Positions 1-9,154 are shown, counted from the stretch's first letter. The stretch is DNA of 64,000 nucleotides from Pyruvatibacter sp. HU-CL02332 (GCF_040362765.1 NZ_BAABWK010000001.1:1465501-1529500), one strand, 5' to 3'. Made by a program: numbers and translations. The notes: generated from the sequence alone by a model not told the origin.

Positions 1-224
1 TGAACAGAGCCGGAAGTACCCACCGCCGCGGCGGCCTTCAGCGACGTATCGCCGGTGCCGCAGCCAATATCGAGAACCCGCTCGCCTTTCGCAGGCACGG
101 CATGTGCCATCAACTGCTCCGTAAACGGAGCAAGGAAGCGATCCATCTCTTCCTGGCCGGAAACCCAGCTGGAGCCACCATTGCCGTTCCAGAATTCCTT
201 CTGGTCCTGATTGATTGCGGTCAT
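1..224 (-). CDS. Class I SAM-dependent methyltransferase (N-terminal part, runs off left edge)
   Basis: The first 74 codons are present and the rest lies beyond the left edge. The SAM-binding motif I, VLDIGCGTG, is at residues 50-58 after a tryptophan-containing N-terminal helix (FWNGNGGSSW near residue 11), a layout typical of class I methyltransferases of the UbiE/arsenite-MT type. The start ATG at 224 directly follows the TAG stop of the upstream SDR gene (the bases read TAGATG), so the two are very likely translationally coupled. The substrate cannot be told from this part. Confidence 0.85.
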   Translation of the reverse strand, partial: MTAINQDQKEFWNGNGGSSWVSGQEEMDRFLAPFTEQLMAHAVPAKGERVLDIGCGTGDTSLKAAAAVGTSGSV

Positions 225-1004
225 CTATCGGCCACCCTGTCCGTCATCTACGGTAATCACCGTCCCGGTGACGCATTCAGACGAAGGCGACAGCAGGAAC
301 AGCAATGTTGAATCCATCTGCTCAGCTGTGCAGATGCGCTTGCGCGGGAAGTGCTTTGAAAAGTCACCCATCCGCTCAAGCATGCCTTCGAGCATTTCCG
401 TCATGAAAGCGCCCGGGGCGATCCCGTTTACATTGATGTTGTAGCGCGCCCATTCAACCGCCAAGGCTTCCGACATGCGCGCAATGGCGCGCTTGGTGAT
501 GGAGTAAAGCGCAGCCCCATTGCCGTCATACCGGTAGGCGGCAACGGACGCGATGTTGACGATGCGGCCGGGCTTCTCAGCGGCGATCAACCGTTTGGCG
601 ACTTCGGCTGCAAGAATGTATGGCCCGCGCAGATTGGTATCGATGACCCGGTCAATCAGATCGACTTCCATCTTGTGCGCACGCTGCGCGTCAGGAATGC
701 CGGCATTATTGATGAGGATGTCGACCGTCCCAAACGCTGCTTCCGCATCGGCCACAACTTTCTTGATGTTGTCGGCATCGGTCATGTCCAGCGGCAGCGC
801 GAGCGCTGTACCGCCCAGGCTTTCGATCTGGGCTTTGACTTCCTCAAGACGCTCGACCCGTCGCCCGGTCAGCACAACTTTGGCACCACTTTGCGCCAGC
901 ACATGGGCAAACCGCTTACCCAGTCCCGAGGTCGTTCCCGTCACCAGCGCCACGCGGCCAGATAGGTCCGACGAAAATCGCGGGGCTTCAATTGCTTCAG
1001 CCAT
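225..1004 (-). CDS. SDR family NAD(P)-dependent oxidoreductase
   Basis: Classical short-chain dehydrogenase of 259 residues. The cofactor motif TGTTSGLG is at 22-29, NNAG near residue 100, an active-site serine in NIAS, and the catalytic YSITK near residue 168. The C-terminal TGTVITVDDGQGG matches the end of FabG-type SDRs. It would reduce or oxidise a carbonyl/alcohol with NAD(P)H in the cytoplasm; the substrate is unknown. It is the first gene of a two-gene unit with the methyltransferase, whose ATG abuts this stop. The region upstream is shared with the divergent desaturase gene. Confidence 0.9.
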   Translation of the reverse strand: MAEAIEAPRFSSDLSGRVALVTGTTSGLGKRFAHVLAQSGAKVVLTGRRVERLEEVKAQIESLGGTALALPLDMTDADNIKKVVADAEAAFGTVDILINNAGIPDAQRAHKMEVDLIDRVIDTNLRGPYILAAEVAKRLIAAEKPGRIVNIASVAAYRYDGNGAALYSITKRAIARMSEALAVEWARYNINVNGIAPGAFMTEMLEGMLERMGDFSKHFPRKRICTAEQMDSTLLFLLSPSSECVTGTVITVDDGQGGR

Positions 1005-1183
1005 TCAAACATCTCCCTGTCGTGTTTTCGGTAATTTTTGTCGCCCCATCCTTACCGGTCCCCAGGATCAGCGGCAAATTTCCAGGACAAATTGGCGTGC
1101 ATGACAGCCATCCATTTGCGGAGTATAACTACGCACAAATGCCCGCACGGCTCCAGCCGTTGCAGCGCAACATATATGCCCCA

Positions 1184-1197
1184 ATATGAACTCATAT
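1184..1197. promoter_or_regulatory. Dyad in the divergent SDR/desaturase promoter region
   Basis: ATATGA-AC-TCATAT is an inverted repeat with perfect 6-bp arms. It lies 44 bp before the desaturase ATG and 180 bp before the SDR start, in the only AT-rich part of this intergenic region. The position suits an operator; no regulator gene is adjacent. Confidence 0.3.
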
Positions 1198-1240
1198 CGG
1201 CGTATATCACCGTCGTGTTTCATGCCCGGAGATGTCCTGA

Positions 1241-2104
1241 ATGCTGCCTGAGCTCAAACCCCACAGCGACGCCATGGCCACCACCGCCCACGCCATGATC
1301 GGCGGTGTCGTCTGGCAAACCGTTGCCCTGTCACTGGGGGCAGCAGCAGTCATCATCACCATCATGACCCTTGGCGCTTTGGAACTTGTACCGCTCTGGG
1401 CTGTAGCCATCGTGATCTATGTCAGCGTGTATCTGAGCTACACAGCGCTGCATGAGTCAGTGCACCAGAACATCACCGGCGGCCGCCAGGATCTAGCCTG
1501 GATCAACCGGGCCATCGGTACATTGTCCGCATTCTTTCTGTCTCACTCCTGTGAGATGCATCGCACGATCCATCTCACGCACCACCGCAATACCAATGAC
1601 CCCGAGCATGATCCCGACCATTGGGTGAAGGGATCAAACTGGCTGATGACGCTGCTCCGCAGCATGACGATCTTTAACGGGTACTTTTTGTTTTGCCGCC
1701 GCCACTGGGACGACAAACGCATGCGCCGTGCCTATTGGATCGGCCTGCGCGACACGATGATTGCCACCGTTGCATTGGTGGCGATAGCGGTGTTTGTGGA
1801 TTGGAAGCTGGCGCTGTTTGGTTATGCGATACCCGCCATGCTGGCCGCCATGACGCTGGGCCTGTTGTTCGACTACTTCGTGCACACACCGCACAAGGCC
1901 CGCGCAAGGTTCGAGAACACCCGCGTGTTTGTGTTTCCTGGCTGGCTCGACACGCTGGTCACCTGGGCCTATGTGCAGCAGAACTATCACGGCGTGCACC
2001 ACGCCTTTCCCCGCATACCCTTCACCAAGTACCGGGCGTTCTATCGCAAAACGCAAGACGACATCACCGACGCCGGCATGCCGGTCGCAAAGCCACTTGG
2101 CTAG
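1241..2104 (+). CDS. Membrane fatty acid desaturase / beta-carotene hydroxylase-type protein
   Basis: Integral membrane di-iron desaturase of 287 residues. Three histidine boxes are visible: HESVH at 71-75, HLTHH at 111-115 (preceded by HRTIH) and HGVHH near 250-254. Hydrophobic segments lie at about 25-70 and 165-205. The family introduces a double bond or hydroxyl into acyl chains or carotenoids using O2. The last four bases overlap the end of the convergent patatin gene. An upstream dyad and AT-rich stretch suggest its own promoter. The acyl substrate and position cannot be inferred. Confidence 0.88.
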   Translation: MLPELKPHSDAMATTAHAMIGGVVWQTVALSLGAAAVIITIMTLGALELVPLWAVAIVIYVSVYLSYTALHESVHQNITGGRQDLAWINRAIGTLSAFFLSHSCEMHRTIHLTHHRNTNDPEHDPDHWVKGSNWLMTLLRSMTIFNGYFLFCRRHWDDKRMRRAYWIGLRDTMIATVALVAIAVFVDWKLALFGYAIPAMLAAMTLGLLFDYFVHTPHKARARFENTRVFVFPGWLDTLVTWAYVQQNYHGVHHAFPRIPFTKYRAFYRKTQDDITDAGMPVAKPLG

Positions 2105-3702
2105 GCAGCGTTGGATGCACCCGTACGTCGTGTCTTGGTCTTCGTTTTAGTTCGGGCCTTTGCCGCAGCCCGCTTGGGTTTGCTGCCTGCAGTCCGCCCG
2201 CGGGTGCTGGACAGTGCGCTGCGCTCGGCATTCACCCGCGACACAGTTTCAGAGGTCAGGTCAATCTCGAGCGCGTCGTAGTCAACAAGAATACGATCCA
2301 GCGTTCGGCTGATCTTTGTGCACACACGGATCATTTCCAGCTTCGGCCACGTTGCCCGCTCCCCCTCTTCCACAAAGGACAGAACTTCTTCCTGGGTTGG
2401 GTGTGACAGGAGCTTGCGTGGATCAAACAGGCGTGCTGCCGGAATGATGTTGATGTCGCCTGTATAGGTCTGTGTCGCAATCGATGAGAACATCGACAGG
2501 ATGAAATTCAGCCTTGGCATATCGCGCGTGAACACCTGCGTGATCGACACACCGCTTCTGATAATCTCTTTCGTCCAGCGCTCGACCTGTTGCGAAATCA
2601 TCGCCGAGAACCCGCGCTCCGTCTTGGGATCGCGGATCCAGGGGATCACCAGCGGGTTCACCATCGACACAACGAAATGGTTCACGCCGTAAAGGCGGGT
2701 CAGTCGCTTGGCAGGCAGGTCATCATGGACCGAACCGTCCACCCATTTACGGGTCGGCAGATAGGGCTGGCGCTCGCCGCCCACGCTCTTGGCTTCAAGC
2801 ATCACGGGCGGAAACACACCCGGTACGGCGCTGGATGCCAGAATGGCCTTGCGCACATACACATTCGGCGACGTGATGGCGTTCAACAGCCGCGAAGTCT
2901 GATGCATCTCAGCAGGTGCAACCGACACGTTGATGTGGCGGCCGGTTTTCTCAAACGCTTCCTGGAAGGTGAGGTCAGGCACCAACCGCGCAATCATTTC
3001 TTCCACTTCGTGGATATCAAGCTGCGGGTGGCGACCCCACAGGGCGCGGTCAAACCAGCTCGCCTCACGGCGTGCTTCAAGTGCAAGAGCAGGTTCAGCA
3101 ATCAGCCGCGCCAGTTGTGCATCGCTGTTGGTGCCGATGACAGCAGCAACGATGGAACCCGCACTTGAGCCCGATACAACGGTCGGCAGAAGATCGTTCT
3201 CAATCAGCGCCTTCACGACACCCATGTGATAGTTGCCGAGAATGCCTCCACCCGAAAGCATGAGCGCCGTCCGCCCATAGCAGTGGCTGGCCCGGCGAAA
3301 GAAATCGATCTTTTCTTCGAAGGAGATTTCGTCCGTCTCAAGCGCTGCAAGATGCTCGAGCGCAGAAACGATCTCGCCCACATAATCTTCAATGAGCTTC
3401 TTCGTGCCGAACTTGGCGCGGTTGTAGAGGATGGGCTTGCCCATGCCGCCCATATTGCCGTGGATGCCTTCATTGAGCGCAAACAGCAGCCCAACATCAT
3501 CATGACGGGCCCGCAGTTCCCGCAGGCGATCCAGCCGCGAGCGAATTTCAACGTGGTCGTAGAGACGCGTCTGATCCATACGCTTCCACCGGTCCAGACC
3601 GGTTTTGGCGTCATGTTCCTTTGCAGCGTCCGCCCACTCTTCATGGGTTTCCGCAGCCGACATCGCCTCTTCAATCTTGCTCAGACCATTGAACATGCAC
3701 AC
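2101..3702 (-). CDS. DUF3336 / patatin-like phospholipase
   Basis: Protein of 533 residues. An N-terminal helical region of about 130 residues with AHDDVGLLFALNEGIHGN matches DUF3336, the domain preceding patatin in eukaryotic TGL3/4/5 and SDP1 triacylglycerol lipases. The patatin core follows: GGGILGNYHMGV (oxyanion loop), GSSAGS (GxSxG nucleophile, about residue 180) and DGS, which supplies the catalytic Asp of the Ser-Asp dyad. The C-terminus is a Lys/Arg/Thr-rich, disordered tail of about 35 residues. Expected to hydrolyse acyl ester bonds of membrane or storage lipid. Convergent with the desaturase. Confidence 0.9.
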   Translation of the reverse strand: MCMFNGLSKIEEAMSAAETHEEWADAAKEHDAKTGLDRWKRMDQTRLYDHVEIRSRLDRLRELRARHDDVGLLFALNEGIHGNMGGMGKPILYNRAKFGTKKLIEDYVGEIVSALEHLAALETDEISFEEKIDFFRRASHCYGRTALMLSGGGILGNYHMGVVKALIENDLLPTVVSGSSAGSIVAAVIGTNSDAQLARLIAEPALALEARREASWFDRALWGRHPQLDIHEVEEMIARLVPDLTFQEAFEKTGRHINVSVAPAEMHQTSRLLNAITSPNVYVRKAILASSAVPGVFPPVMLEAKSVGGERQPYLPTRKWVDGSVHDDLPAKRLTRLYGVNHFVVSMVNPLVIPWIRDPKTERGFSAMISQQVERWTKEIIRSGVSITQVFTRDMPRLNFILSMFSSIATQTYTGDINIIPAARLFDPRKLLSHPTQEEVLSFVEEGERATWPKLEMIRVCTKISRTLDRILVDYDALEIDLTSETVSRVNAERSALSSTRGRTAGSKPKRAAAKARTKTKTKTRRTGASNAA

Positions 3703-3916
3703 TGACCTCTCGTTTCTTGGCGCCAGTACACACCCGCGACATGCTGCGGTGCAACAACTCTTTCGTCGCAGGGCTTAATGTTAACATAATCAATGGCTTA
3801 AGAGCCTTCAAGAAGCCTTCCAGCCCGGCTGACTCATTGTCGATCAGCCGAACATGGATCTGACTCGCCCGGATCCAAAACCATGGTGACCAGGTCCCAG
3901 GCAGAGGCGATTCCTC

Positions 3917-4702
3917 CTATCCGGCGAGAAAGCGCTCCTCAAGCCACGCGTTGATGGTACTGGCGCTTTCCTCCCACGCCGGATCAAGCATGAGATTATG
4001 TGCTCCGGTCACGACTCTAAGTGATGCCTGGAAAACTGTGGAAAGCCACTCCTGGTCCGCCATGGGAATGGACCAGTCATCGCGACCGGCGACCACAAGC
4101 ACCGGCCTGGTATCAAGGTCCGGGGTCTCAGGCGGCGGGCGTTTGAAGAGCTCATGCATGGCACGCGGAGATTCGCCGCAGAGCTGGCTGATATATGTGG
4201 CTTTCAGGTCTTCATCCAGATTGTCGCCATAAAAGAAAGAGATGAACGCCGGCAGCCCGCCCTCAAAGTCACCCTTTACCTGTGCCTTGTAGAGCGCGAT
4301 GGGATGCTGACGCAGCATCCGCCACGCGACACCCATGGAAGGCCTCATGGGTGAAGAGGCCAGCAGGACGGTACCAACAGCAGCAGTATTCCGGACACGG
4401 ACCATCTGCGAAAGGACGCCGCCAAGCGAATGACCAATGAGAACCACATTACTGCCCAAACGCGCAATCATTTCGTTCACGTCATTAACAAAGTCATCCA
4501 TGCCCGGCTGGTCTACGGCAAGGTTGCCGGGGCTCTGTCCATGACCGCGCGTGCTCATGGCGTGTGCAGCCCAGCCCCGCTCTGCAAACCACGGGAGGAA
4601 GTGATGGTCCCAGCACCGGGCATCGTGAAATCCACCATGGAGAAACAGTAGCTGCGGACGGCCCGGCACAGCTGTGCCGCGGGAAATCAGTTCGAGTGTC
4701 AT
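3917..4702 (-). CDS. Alpha/beta hydrolase
   Basis: Hydrolase-fold protein of 261 residues. HGGFHDARCW (oxyanion turn) is near residue 20, the nucleophile elbow GHSLGG near 90, an acid in VVAGRDDW near 208, and the final His in GAHNLM near 235. The ATG at 4702 is chosen because GAGGA stands seven bases upstream; a longer frame reaching 4753 lacks this signal. Substrate unknown; esterase, lipase or C-C hydrolase activity are all possible for the fold. It has no close partner on its strand; the LysR gene upstream starts its own unit. Confidence 0.88.
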   Translation of the reverse strand: MTLELISRGTAVPGRPQLLFLHGGFHDARCWDHHFLPWFAERGWAAHAMSTRGHGQSPGNLAVDQPGMDDFVNDVNEMIARLGSNVVLIGHSLGGVLSQMVRVRNTAAVGTVLLASSPMRPSMGVAWRMLRQHPIALYKAQVKGDFEGGLPAFISFFYGDNLDEDLKATYISQLCGESPRAMHELFKRPPPETPDLDTRPVLVVAGRDDWSIPMADQEWLSTVFQASLRVVTGAHNLMLDPAWEESASTINAWLEERFLAG

Positions 4703-4775
4703 GGCGTCCTCTTGATGTGGCGTCCAGCATGGACGCTTGCGCTCGGCGCACAATTACCTGGCAGAGAAGTACGCA

Positions 4776-5663
4776 TTACGTGCTGCGGCAATGGTCAATC
4801 AGATGATCAACAAACACCCGCACCTTGCCCGACAGGTGCCGACTGTGCGGGTAAGCTGCGTAGATACTGCGGTCATAATAGTCATAGTCCTTGAGCACCT
4901 GTACAAGCCGACCTGCCTTCAGATCATCGCGCACCGTGGACCAAAGACAAAGCCCGACGCCCATCCCGGCACGCACCAGAGTTGCAACGCCCCGCGCCGT
5001 GTTGACCCTCATCCGCGCTGGAACCTGGACCCGGCTCACATCACCGTCGATGTTGAAATGCCACTGTCCGGTTGGATTGACCGGCGACAGGACAATACAG
5101 GCGTGGTTCGCCAGATCACTCGGGTGCTGAAGCGGGCCGCGGGCCGCCAGGTAGGCGGGCGATGCACAGACCAGATATGGAAAATCCATAACCTTCCGGA
5201 TGATCAGGCTGGAGTCCGGCATGTCGTCCACCCGCACAGCCACGTCATACCCTTCACCGATGATATCGACCCGCCGCTCATCAAGGGTGAGGTCCACTGA
5301 AATGTCCGGATAGGCCTCCATGAACGAAGGCAGTGTCGGAACCAGCACATCTTCACCAAAGGCCCGCGGTGCCGCGACCTTCAGGGAGCCGCGCGGTGCC
5401 CCATGCCGACTGCGCACCATGTCATGGGCCTCGTCCACCTCGGCCACCAGAGCCGCGCACCGTTCGCGATAGGCTGCTCCGGTTTCTGTCAGACCCACAT
5501 GCCGGGTGGTCCTGTTGAGAAGCCGCACGCCCAGATGCTCTTCAAGCTGGGCAACCTTCTTGCTCGTCAGCGCTTTCGACAGGCCCAATTGCCGTGCAGC
5601 CGCAGAAAAGCTGCCCTTTTCGGCAACCACGGCAAATATCCGCATGGCCTCCAGCGTATCCAT
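4776..5663 (-). CDS. LysR family transcriptional regulator
   Basis: LysR-type regulator of 295 residues with the N-terminal winged HTH (FAVVAEKGSFSAAARQLGLSKALTSKKVAQLEEHLG, about 9-43) followed by NRTTR and a periplasmic-binding-like effector domain. The branch resembles the large CrgA/DmlR-like group that senses small organics. It is divergent from a GST gene 139 bp away, the classical layout for a LysR regulating its neighbour. A dyad containing T-N11-A spacing lies 13 bp before its start codon and is a good autoregulatory site. Confidence 0.92.
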   Translation of the reverse strand: MDTLEAMRIFAVVAEKGSFSAAARQLGLSKALTSKKVAQLEEHLGVRLLNRTTRHVGLTETGAAYRERCAALVAEVDEAHDMVRSRHGAPRGSLKVAAPRAFGEDVLVPTLPSFMEAYPDISVDLTLDERRVDIIGEGYDVAVRVDDMPDSSLIIRKVMDFPYLVCASPAYLAARGPLQHPSDLANHACIVLSPVNPTGQWHFNIDGDVSRVQVPARMRVNTARGVATLVRAGMGVGLCLWSTVRDDLKAGRLVQVLKDYDYYDRSIYAAYPHSRHLSGKVRVFVDHLIDHCRST

Positions 5664-5675
5664 TCGCCAAATCCC

Positions 5676-5698
5676 ACTGTCATCATTTTGTTGACAGT
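5676..5698. promoter_or_regulatory. Candidate LysR binding site
   Basis: ACTGTCA and TGACAGT form a perfect 7-bp inverted repeat separated by 9 bp, between the divergent LysR (start 5663) and GST (start 5802) genes. Spaced dyads next to the regulator's own start are typical LysR recognition sites. Confidence 0.5.
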
Positions 5699-5801
5699 AT
5701 TTCGGATTAGAGCGGGATTATCAATACTTTGAAGAAGCCTCATCTTCCCCGTGTTGTTTCAAGCCGCCATCACTCAGGCGCTCACAGGGAAGACTGACAC
5801 C

Positions 5802-6416
5802 ATGATCAAACTTTACCGCCACGAACTCTCCGGCCACGCCCACCGCGTGGAACTGTTCCTGTCCCTCCTCGGCCTTGATCACGAGCTTGTGGATGTGGAC
5901 CTGATGTCCGGCGCCCACAAGACAGAGGCATTTCGTGCCCTCAACAGCTTTGCCCAGTTGCCAGTCATCGATGATGACGGCGTCATCGTTTCAGATTCAA
6001 ATGCCATCCTCGTCTACCTCGCCAAGAAGTATGGCAACGCGACCTGGCTCCCCGAAGACGCTGCACAGGCAGCAGAGGTTCAGCGCTGGCTATCGGTCGC
6101 TGCGGGACCCATCGCATTCGGGCCGGCAGCCGCACGTCTGGTAACCCTCTTCAAGGCACCGCTGGATCACGAACGCACCAAGAGCATCGCCTATACGCTG
6201 TTTGACGTGATGGAGCAGGAACTCGCCACCCGTGACTGGCTCGCAGGCACCGACGCAACAATCGCCGACGTCGCAGGGTACAGCTACATCGCCCACGCAC
6301 CCGAGGGTGACGTCTCGCTTGAGCCCTATCCCCATATCCGTGCGTGGCTGAAGCGCATCGAAAGTCTGCCGGGCTTTGTCGCCATGAAGGCAACACCCAT
6401 TGCATTGGCTGCGTAG
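5802..6416 (+). CDS. Glutathione S-transferase
   Basis: Soluble GST of 204 residues: thioredoxin-like N-domain with NSFAQLPVIDDDGVIVSDSNAILVYLAKKYG, containing the cis-proline (LPV) and the SNAI glutathione-gamma-glutamyl motif, then an all-helical C-domain with the conserved N-capping Asp (DATIADVAGYSYI). The start at 5802 gives a standard GST N-terminus (IKLYRHELSGHAHRVELFL); the upstream in-frame ATG would add a non-conserved stretch. Divergently placed from LysR and followed 80 bp later by a flavin/PNPOx-family gene, so the pair is probably LysR-controlled detoxification. Confidence 0.9.
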   Translation: MIKLYRHELSGHAHRVELFLSLLGLDHELVDVDLMSGAHKTEAFRALNSFAQLPVIDDDGVIVSDSNAILVYLAKKYGNATWLPEDAAQAAEVQRWLSVAAGPIAFGPAAARLVTLFKAPLDHERTKSIAYTLFDVMEQELATRDWLAGTDATIADVAGYSYIAHAPEGDVSLEPYPHIRAWLKRIESLPGFVAMKATPIALAA

Positions 6417-6496
6417 TCGAAAATGCGCGGGGTAGTTGGTGTCGTGCTGACCACCCCGCGCGCCCATCGACCAAGCGACTCCGAAAGGAACCACCC

Positions 6497-7474
6497 ATGA
6501 CCGATCTCGATCAGCCACAAGCCGCGTCCCCGTTTCACGCGGGAGAAATTGCAGTTCAGAAAAGGCTCGGCGTTGATGAACGCATGGCTGTGATCGGTGC
6601 GAAGTTCGTTCGCGATCACATGCCCGACGAACATCGCGACTTCTATGAACAACTGCCATTTGTCGTGCTGGGCACACAGGATGCTTCAGGCCAGCCATGG
6701 GCGACGATACTCGCAGGCTCAAAAGGTTTTATCCAAAGCCCCACGGAACGTGCGCTCAAAATCGCAACGCACCTGCCTGCGGCAGATCCAGCCCTCGCCG
6801 TCCTGTCCAACGGGGCGCCGGTCGGGGGCCTTGGCATAGAGCTGGACACCCGACGCCGAAATCGCTTCACAGCGCATGTTGAGGCACACGCAAAGGAGTA
6901 TGTGCATCTGGCCATTGATCAGAGCTTTGGGAATTGCCCGCAATACATTCAGACCCGGGCCCTGATCGAAACCCGCGATCCTGATACGCCTCACGTGGAA
7001 TCGCCTGTCCGCGTCACATCCCTGGACGGAGACATACGCACATTGGTAGAGCGGGCAGACACGTTCTTTGTCGCCTCATCAACAAGATCTCACACACCAC
7101 ATGCGGCAAACAGCGGCGTAGATGTCTCGCATCGCGGCGGCGCGGCAGGATTCGTCAAGGTCGAAAACAGCCGCACACTGATCATTCCCGATTATGCCGG
7201 CAACAACTTCTTCAACACACTGGGGAACCTTCTGGAGAACCCGAAGGCCGGGTTGCTGTTTCCTGATTTCGAGACCGGCGCCCTGGTCCATCTGGCAGGC
7301 TCCGTCGGGATAATCTGGAGCGGCCCGGACGTGGACCAGTTCCCGGGCGCCGGGCGCGCATGGCGCTTTACCCTCGACCATGGGCTGGTACGGCCTGAAG
7401 CACTGCCCATGCGTTTTGAGTTTGGTGAGTTCTCCCCAAAATCCATCAAGCACGGAACGTGGCAACACAGCTGA
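6497..7474 (+). CDS. Pyridoxamine 5'-phosphate oxidase-family (FMN-binding split barrel) protein
   Basis: Protein of 325 residues with the split-barrel flavin fold: PFVVLGTQDASGQPWATILAG near 57 and a second unit LIIPDYAGNNFFNTLGNLLENPKAGLLFPDFETG near 233, the family signature for FMN binding. It is about twice the length of simple PNPOx proteins, with a linker region between the two parts. ATG 6497 follows GAAAGGAACC. Downstream of the GST on the same strand, so likely the same unit; a pyridine-nucleotide-linked oxidoreductase role is inferred only from the family. Confidence 0.82.
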   Translation: MTDLDQPQAASPFHAGEIAVQKRLGVDERMAVIGAKFVRDHMPDEHRDFYEQLPFVVLGTQDASGQPWATILAGSKGFIQSPTERALKIATHLPAADPALAVLSNGAPVGGLGIELDTRRRNRFTAHVEAHAKEYVHLAIDQSFGNCPQYIQTRALIETRDPDTPHVESPVRVTSLDGDIRTLVERADTFFVASSTRSHTPHAANSGVDVSHRGGAAGFVKVENSRTLIIPDYAGNNFFNTLGNLLENPKAGLLFPDFETGALVHLAGSVGIIWSGPDVDQFPGAGRAWRFTLDHGLVRPEALPMRFEFGEFSPKSIKHGTWQHS

Positions 7475-7482
7475 GTGGGCCG

Positions 7483-8151
7483 TTAGCCTTTAAGGCTGGC
7501 TTCAATCGTTGCAATCGTCTGTGCACGGATGAGCATCTTGTTGGCAGCGTATGCACCATTGGGCAACTCACCCAGCTGCGCCGCAATGCCGGTTGCCGTG
7601 TCCAGCACCTTGTCCGCATCAACCACCTGATCAAGGTAGCCGACTTTCACAGCCCCTTCCGGGTCATACATCTTGGCCTGAACAATCGCTTCGGTCAGGA
7701 AGCGCGGATCAAGGCGGGCGCGGGGCAATTCAATGCCGAAGATCGGCAGTGTCATGCCGTTGACCGTTTCATTGGCGCCAATTGCAAACTCACCAGCCGC
7801 ACCAATGCGCGTGTCGCAGCCCGCCAGCAAGAACACGCCCATGGCAATGGCATGGCCGGTACATGCAGCGACCACCGGCAACTTGTTGCCATAGAGCCGC
7901 AGGGCAAAGGCGCCACCGCGATTGACCAATGCTGTGACTTCTTCAGCACTTGCGCCGTTCATCAGCTTTAGGTCAAAGCCCGCAGAAAAAAGCCCGGGCT
8001 TACCGGTCAGCACAACCGCCTTGGCGTCCGCCTCGGCTTTGTCCATGGCGGCCTCAAGGCCCTCAAGCAGGGCGGGGTTCACCGCGTTTGCCTTGCCATC
8101 ATTCATGGTGATGACCGCAACGTCGCCATTCATGTCCAGTGTAACGCTCAT
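7483..8151 (-). CDS. Enoyl-CoA hydratase/isomerase (crotonase) family protein
   Basis: Crotonase-fold protein of 222 residues. The oxyanion-hole segments are visible: GLFSAGFDLKLM near residue 53 and CTGHAIAMGVFLLAGCDTRIGA near 92. The usual catalytic glutamates of enoyl-CoA hydratases are not obvious, so isomerase or another CoA-thioester chemistry is as likely. Cytoplasmic. The preceding gene on this strand (YghU-like) is separated by a strong hairpin, so this gene probably has its own promoter between 8152 and 8203. Confidence 0.88.
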   Translation of the reverse strand: MSVTLDMNGDVAVITMNDGKANAVNPALLEGLEAAMDKAEADAKAVVLTGKPGLFSAGFDLKLMNGASAEEVTALVNRGGAFALRLYGNKLPVVAACTGHAIAMGVFLLAGCDTRIGAAGEFAIGANETVNGMTLPIFGIELPRARLDPRFLTEAIVQAKMYDPEGAVKVGYLDQVVDADKVLDTATGIAAQLGELPNGAYAANKMLIRAQTIATIEASLKG

Positions 8152-8203
8152 GAGTTCGCTCCCCGCCTAGATACAGTTTTGTGAGTTCATTTATAAAACC
8201 AAT

Positions 8204-8237
8204 AAGGGGCCACATGACAAAATGCCAGTGGCCCCTT
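8204..8237 (-). terminator. Rho-independent terminator candidate after the YghU-like gene
   Basis: A perfect 10-bp stem (AAGGGGCCAC / GTGGCCCCTT) with a 14-base loop lies 41 bp past the stop of the - strand GST-like gene. Read on that strand it is followed by a T-rich stretch (TATTGGTTTTATAAAT). Confidence 0.6.
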
Positions 8238-8278
8238 AAGGCAAACGATCACTTGTTTTTGCAAATCAGGCTGCAGGA

Positions 8279-9154
8279 CTACTCCGCGGCAGCAACCTTG
8301 TCCTGCGTTTTGGTGTCAAAGTCGCTGGCATCGTGCCGCTCATGGAGCTGCGATTCCGGCGCGCCAAATACGCGGTTGACCATACGGCCGCGCTGAACAG
8401 CAGGACGATCACCCACAAGATCCATCCAGCGTTTCACGTTCTTGTATTCCTGCGTCTGCAGGAATTCCGCAGCGTCATAGGCAGCATTGGCCACCACAGC
8501 GCCATACCAGGGCCAGATTGCCATGTCGGCAATCGTGTACTCCTTGCCGGCCATGTACTCATTGTCCGCAAGGTGGCGATCAAGCACATCAAGCTGACGC
8601 TTCACTTCCATGGCAAAGCGGTCGATCGCGTATTCGATCTTGATCGGCGCATAGGCATAGAAGTGGCCAAAGCCGCCGCCCAGATAAGGCGCGCTGCCCA
8701 TCTGCCAGAACAGCCACGACATGCACTCTGTCCGCGCCACATGGTCCGTAGGCAGGAACTCGCCGAACTTTTCAGCCAGGTACAAAAGGATGGATCCGGA
8801 CTCAAACACCCGCGTTGGCGGCGTGGTGCTGTGGTCCATCAGGGCGGGGATTTTGGAATTGGGGTTGGCGCCCACAAAGCCGCTGCTGAACTGCGCGCCT
8901 TCACCGATGTTGACCAGCCACGCATCGTACTCAGCCCCGCTATGGCCTTTGGCCAGCAGCTCTTCGAGCATCACGGTCACCTTCACACCATTGGGCGTTC
9001 CAAGTGAATAAAGCTGCATCGGGTGTTTGCCGACCTGCAATTCCTTGTCATGGGTCGGACCGGCAATCGGACGGTTGATGTTGGCAAAGCGGCCACCGCT
9101 TTCCTTGTCCCATGTCCAGATTTTCGGGGGTACGTATTCGTTGGTATCGCTCAT
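8279..9154 (-). CDS. yghU: YghU-type glutathione S-transferase / disulfide-bond oxidoreductase
   Basis: Protein of 291 residues, the same length as E. coli YghU (Nu-class GST). Diagnostic segments: WTWDKESGGRFANINRPIAGPTHDKEL at about 12-38 and QLYSLGTPNGVKVTVMLEEL near 48, then PNSKIPAL and FESGSILLYLAEKF for glutathione binding, and a helical C-domain with YTIADMAIWPWYG. The family binds two glutathione molecules and reduces disulfides and organic hydroperoxides. The start at 9154 follows GAGGAAG; a longer frame to 9241 has no such signal. Monocistronic, ending in a hairpin. Confidence 0.88.
   Translation of the reverse strand: MSDTNEYVPPKIWTWDKESGGRFANINRPIAGPTHDKELQVGKHPMQLYSLGTPNGVKVTVMLEELLAKGHSGAEYDAWLVNIGEGAQFSSGFVGANPNSKIPALMDHSTTPPTRVFESGSILLYLAEKFGEFLPTDHVARTECMSWLFWQMGSAPYLGGGFGHFYAYAPIKIEYAIDRFAMEVKRQLDVLDRHLADNEYMAGKEYTIADMAIWPWYGAVVANAAYDAAEFLQTQEYKNVKRWMDLVGDRPAVQRGRMVNRVFGAPESQLHERHDASDFDTKTQDKVAAAE

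Noticed and set aside
3778-3787. ATGTTAACAT palindrome before the patatin gene
   Set aside because: Only 10 bp, in an AT-rich stretch, and no regulator nearby; too short to call an operator.
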